Assembly (NCBI GenBank): GCA_018222405.1
Contig: JAAFAI010000002.1
Span: 124,001 to 188,000 of the forward strand
From: Gammaproteobacteria bacterium
Lineage (GTDB): Bacteria > Pseudomonadota > Gammaproteobacteria > Enterobacterales > Alteromonadaceae
Length of the DNA: 64,000 nucleotides
Direction: 5' to 3'
A model generated the notes under the pieces. It saw nothing but the letters and a program-made list of their open reading frames with translations, was not told the DNA's origin and made no database searches. Positions 60,834-64,000 of the stretch are shown here, in pieces. How positions within the stretch are numbered: the stretch's first letter is position 1; the number at the start of each line of letters is the position of its first letter. The position numbers and the translations under genes were made by a program.

Positions 60834-63187
60834 GCCTGTGTCTCCAGTATCTGATAGGGGCGGGTGGCCAGGGTATCCGGAATTTTACCCAGTTGAAGCT
60901 TATGCTCTTCAACGGTTAAACCAAGCAGTGTAAAGCGCTTGAGCAAAAACGGCAAAGTTACGCCCACTTTTTCCAACAACGCCTGATTCGACGAATAAAT
61001 ATCAAGATAAAGCTGTTCATCACGGATTTTCGCTTTAGTGAGCAGCTCTCCCTGTTCTCCAATATCCAGCTTCATCGTGAGGTGCCATTGGGTTTGAGCG
61101 GTATCGCTTTGTTGTTCCGGCTGGCGTTCCCGCTCGCGACGGATAAGCAGTTCAGCCGGCTTTTGCTGGGGTAATAAGCCGGGCAGCACATAATAAAAAC
61201 TGTCATTGCCTTGTAGCGTTTGCTCCATATTGCCGAGCTTGGCACTTTGGTGCCCGGCAAGTAAACCCTTAAGCTGCTTGAGCAGGTTTTGCTGGCTGTC
61301 GAGCTGGGCAAATTCTCTGACCTGACGGCCGGTTATTGAACCGAGCAGGCTGTTTGGTGCATTGCCTTTCGGCGCAGAGGTTCGTTGCCGGTTAAGCGCC
61401 TGATCGATATCTTCATGGCTTTTAAAATGTCTACCCAGCAATGATACCTGTAATAGCTGAATAAGCCCGTTTAAGAAACTTTGCCCAGCCGGCGGTGATG
61501 AGAGCGTTAACGGCGACTGAAGCCATGCAGGTGAAGTGAGTAGTTGTTTAAGCGCTGTGCTTTGTTGAACCGAGTCGGTGCTGGTTTTAGCAGGCACTGG
61601 CTCAGATGAGCCCGTGAGTTCGGGCTTGAGCGCTGACGATTCTGCCAAGGGTAATTTGTTCCCCGCCGATACGTTAAGCTGCAACTGTTCAATCACTGAG
61701 TTAACGGTTTTTGCCAGCGCAGGGTTGGCACTGGCGAACCTTTGCAGTGAAGTAGTAATTACATTAAGACTCGATTGCAACGAGTCCGTGTTACTGACAT
61801 TAATTCGATTCGCAGAGCGGATAAATTGCGTGAGTGCTGTTTTAACCTCGGCAGGAAGCTGCTCAAGTTTATGCTTAGCGATACTATCCACGTCTGCCGG
61901 TATCGTTTGCTTAGCTGTGACATTGTCCGACACGCCTGAACGAAATATTGAATGCTGAAGCGGATTAATATCCACTTTTGCTGCTTTCGCCGATGATGAC
62001 AAGGTTTGTTGAGCAGATTGTCCGGCGGTTGTTTCAGGCTGGGTGTTTAACGGCGTAATCGTAACCTGAGAGATGTTCCTGGCATTCATACTTTGTATAT
62101 TAAGTTGAGCCATTTGCTGAGAACTGACTTTGGGCGCGAACTGTGTAACCAGGGCGGTTGATGTTGTACTGACTGCTAAAAGTTGAGCCCTGTTACCCGC
62201 AATGGTTACTTCACTGCCTTTTATGCTCACTGTCGCAGGGAGCATGGGACTCAATTGCTGAAATGACTTTGCTGCGGCAGGCGGGAGTGACTGAGTTACC
62301 CAACTGGCCAGCTTAGGAGGCTCCACATTAAGTGGCATTTGCTGAGTAACCGCCTGGGTGAGTTTATTCGCCAAAGGCGAATTCAGCGGTACATTAACTG
62401 TGCGAGCTGCACTTATCGGTGCACTTGCTGCCGGAGCCGGCGAACTGGCTGGTACCGTATGTGCCGATGACGACGGCGGAGTAATTTGTACCTGTAGCTG
62501 ATTTTGCCGTAATGAAACGGTTAGCGATACTGTTGCCGGTAAAGCAGGTTTGTTGATTGAGAGGCCAGTTAATGAGGTATTGCTCTGTTTGGTCGCTTTT
62601 GCTAATGGAATATCGATAATTAATGGCCGCTCAGCACCGGCATTTACCCTCATAGTTGCACTGTCTTGCTGAATAACGGTGGCTTGTAACGTGACAGGTG
62701 TTGTCAAGGTCCGCGATAATGCCGTCATTAGCGACTGATAATGCGCCTGAGATACCTGTTGGCGAATAGTTTCCGGCGACAGCGTTAGTAACGTTGGCAA
62801 TGCCACCGATCCGGCATCCGGCGGCAATAGAGTCTTAACAGGGACCGGGGAACCTTGCGGCGGCTGAATCGGCGCTTCTGCCGGCAATCGCACCAGCAGA
62901 AGGTTCTCGGCGCTGGCCAGGCGTACAGCCGGACTAACCTGCAGAAGCTGCTGGTTAGTGGCCATGAACACGCTGGCGTTATTAGTGGCTGGTGCGTGGC
63001 TGGTTTTCCCCTGTCCGGCTGATGACATTGCTATCTGAGCTGCGACAGAGGCGCTAGCCTGCACAGGCTGTAAAACCTGAGCAATTCTGGCAACGGCCTG
63101 TGTTTTGGTTACCACGTTCGCTGACTCTGCAGCGTTGACTCGACTGCTCTCGGCGTTTGCTTGTGGGGGCAGATTGGATGATTGCAT
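60830..63187 (-). CDS. FliK-like hook-length control domain protein
   Basis: A 785-residue low-complexity protein rich in Ser, Thr, Gln and Ala over the first 600 residues, without a signal peptide. The last 130 or so residues are folded: LLPQQKPAELLIRRERERQ, WHLTMKLDIGEQGELLTKAKIRDEQLYLDIYSSNQALLEKV and LPFLLKRFTLLGLTV resemble the FliK C-terminal domain, which in flagellar FliK contacts FlhB to switch substrate. Here the partner would be the FlhB-C-like protein next door. No flagellar operon is in the window. It is divergent from ccmA. Confidence 0.75.
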   Translation of the reverse strand: MQSSNLPPQANAESSRVNAAESANVVTKTQAVARIAQVLQPVQASASVAAQIAMSSAGQGKTSHAPATNNASVFMATNQQLLQVSPAVRLASAENLLLVRLPAEAPIQPPQGSPVPVKTLLPPDAGSVALPTLLTLSPETIRQQVSQAHYQSLMTALSRTLTTPVTLQATVIQQDSATMRVNAGAERPLIIDIPLAKATKQSNTSLTGLSINKPALPATVSLTVSLRQNQLQVQITPPSSSAHTVPASSPAPAASAPISAARTVNVPLNSPLANKLTQAVTQQMPLNVEPPKLASWVTQSLPPAAAKSFQQLSPMLPATVSIKGSEVTIAGNRAQLLAVSTTSTALVTQFAPKVSSQQMAQLNIQSMNARNISQVTITPLNTQPETTAGQSAQQTLSSSAKAAKVDINPLQHSIFRSGVSDNVTAKQTIPADVDSIAKHKLEQLPAEVKTALTQFIRSANRINVSNTDSLQSSLNVITTSLQRFASANPALAKTVNSVIEQLQLNVSAGNKLPLAESSALKPELTGSSEPVPAKTSTDSVQQSTALKQLLTSPAWLQSPLTLSSPPAGQSFLNGLIQLLQVSLLGRHFKSHEDIDQALNRQRTSAPKGNAPNSLLGSITGRQVREFAQLDSQQNLLKQLKGLLAGHQSAKLGNMEQTLQGNDSFYYVLPGLLPQQKPAELLIRRERERQPEQQSDTAQTQWHLTMKLDIGEQGELLTKAKIRDEQLYLDIYSSNQALLEKVGVTLPFLLKRFTLLGLTVEEHKLQLGKIPDTLATRPYQILETQA

Positions 63188-63350
63188 AAGTCGTTATCGG
63201 CAGTCAGTTTCAACAGTTAAGTATAATGTCAATCGTGCCAAAGATTGAAATAGATCAGAAATTTGCCGATCCGCCCTATGGGTAAGATGCGAAGCGGCTG
63301 GTTTATGATAGAATGCGGCGGATTTTTTTGCTAACAGAACGGGATCCATC

Positions 63351-63980
63351 TTGGCAGGACTTGCTGCAGACAATTTAACCTGTATTAAGCGTGACAGAGT
63401 ATTGTTTTCTGATCTGTCGTTTTGCTTATCGCCCGGCCAGCTCATCTACCTGCGAGGGCCAAACGGCGCGGGTAAAACCAGTTTATTGCGGATCTTAACC
63501 GGTTTGTCGGCGCCAGAAAGTGGCCAGTTACTGCTCAATGACGAGTCGCTGGATAAAGTGCGGGACAGTTTTAATCAGCAATTAATCTATGTAGGCCACA
63601 AGGCCGGTATTAATGGTGCACTGACTGCCATGGAAAATCTGCGCTTCTGGTGTGCACAACACGGCACGGATTTTATTGCGCAACGGGCCTATGAAGTCCT
63701 GGCCAGATTAGGTTTGGTAGGGCTTGAGGATGTGCCGGTAAGAATGTTGTCGGCCGGACAACAGCGCCGGGTCGCGCTTTCCCGTTTATGGTTGAAACAA
63801 GCGACCTATTGGATCCTTGATGAGCCTTTTACCGCGCTCGATACCGATGGCATTGAATTACTCGAAACCCATATGCGTGAGCATGTTGCTAACCAGGGCG
63901 CCATTATTACTACCTCGCACCAACCACTTAGCAAGCAGGCAGGCCCATTTACCGAGTTAGTGCTGGAGTATCGGTTATGA
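63351..63980 (+). CDS. ccmA: Heme exporter ATP-binding protein CcmA
   Basis: A 209-residue ABC ATPase of the CcmABCD system for cytochrome c maturation, which releases heme-loaded CcmE. Walker A GPNGAGKTS, signature LSAGQQRRVALSRL, Walker B TYWILDEPFTALD and the switch His in TTSHQPL are intact. The start is TTG at 63351 with a GGGA site about 7 bases upstream. Length is that of E. coli CcmA (207). It overlaps ccmB by 4 bases. Confidence 0.95.
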   Translation: MAGLAADNLTCIKRDRVLFSDLSFCLSPGQLIYLRGPNGAGKTSLLRILTGLSAPESGQLLLNDESLDKVRDSFNQQLIYVGHKAGINGALTAMENLRFWCAQHGTDFIAQRAYEVLARLGLVGLEDVPVRMLSAGQQRRVALSRLWLKQATYWILDEPFTALDTDGIELLETHMREHVANQGAIITTSHQPLSKQAGPFTELVLEYRL

Positions 63981-64000
63981 ATACGTTGATAAACGGTATC
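63977..64000 (+). CDS. ccmB: Start of heme exporter permease CcmB (cut by window edge)
   Basis: The ATG at 63977 overlaps the ccmA stop (ATGA) and the eight visible codons read MNTLINGI. Called ccmB only from the conserved ccmA-ccmB order; the sequence shown is too short to identify by itself. Confidence 0.6.

Overview
The window is a gene-dense chromosomal segment of a Gram-negative gammaproteobacterium, most likely a marine member of Alteromonadales (Alteromonadaceae-like). The reasons are the complete gammaproteobacterial division and cell-wall cluster running into lpxC and secA, a SapC-family gene, an ExeA/GspB pair, a leuABCD operon with a leucine-rich attenuator peptide, and mutS-pncC-recA with a LexA box. 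Nearly all of it is core genome. I noticed no rRNA, tRNA, CRISPR array, insertion sequence or prophage, although tRNAs were not searched exhaustively.

Layout. 1-2800: end of an ABM-domain monooxygenase gene, then a secreted M20 metallopeptidase and a secreted alpha/beta hydrolase. 2815-9494 (minus): copper/silver export operon consisting of a CopL-like Cys/His/Met-rich secreted protein, then CusC-, CusB- and CusA-like genes; the CusB-like protein carries two CusF-like domains. 9626-10837 (minus): lipoprotein M19 dipeptidase. 11276-13584 (plus): SapC-family gene with a strong terminator, then a ModF-like double-ATPase. 13596-14600: an AT-rich non-core island with a decayed class II microcin/bacteriocin precursor and a small two-helix membrane protein that could be its immunity protein. 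14479-32437 (plus): mraZ-rsmH-ftsL-ftsI-murE-murF-mraY-murD-ftsW-murG-murC-ddl-ftsQ-ftsA-ftsZ, mostly overlapping, then lpxC with its own consensus promoter. 32582-36783 (plus): M23 peptidase, secA, mutT.

36780-42968 (minus): a chemoreceptor, hemW, rdgB, srmB and cca. 43095-45076 (plus): ExeA/GspA ATPase and a GspB-like protein whose N-terminus resembles that of the convergent degenerate HD-GYP protein (45096-46313, minus). 46444-51338 (minus): leuDCBA preceded by promoter, leader peptide and attenuator. 51493-58074 (minus): an unrecognised conserved-looking protein, eno, pyrG and mutS. 58110-59830 (plus): pncC and the SOS-regulated recA. 60007-60525 (plus): a lone type IV pilin-like gene. 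60522-63187 (minus): an orphan FliK-like/FlhB-C-like pair. 63351 to the end: ccmA and the first codons of ccmB.

How the genes work together. The central block makes and polymerises peptidoglycan precursors (murC-G, ddl, mraY, ftsW, ftsI) and builds the divisome (ftsL, ftsQ, ftsA, ftsZ), with MraZ as probable self-repressor. lpxC starts lipid A synthesis and secA drives protein export. The most unusual items are the two-lesion microcin relic beside a possible orphan immunity gene, the GspB protein with an HD-GYP-type N-terminal domain facing an HD-GYP protein that has lost its HD histidine, and the leu attenuator with its 19-residue leader peptide.
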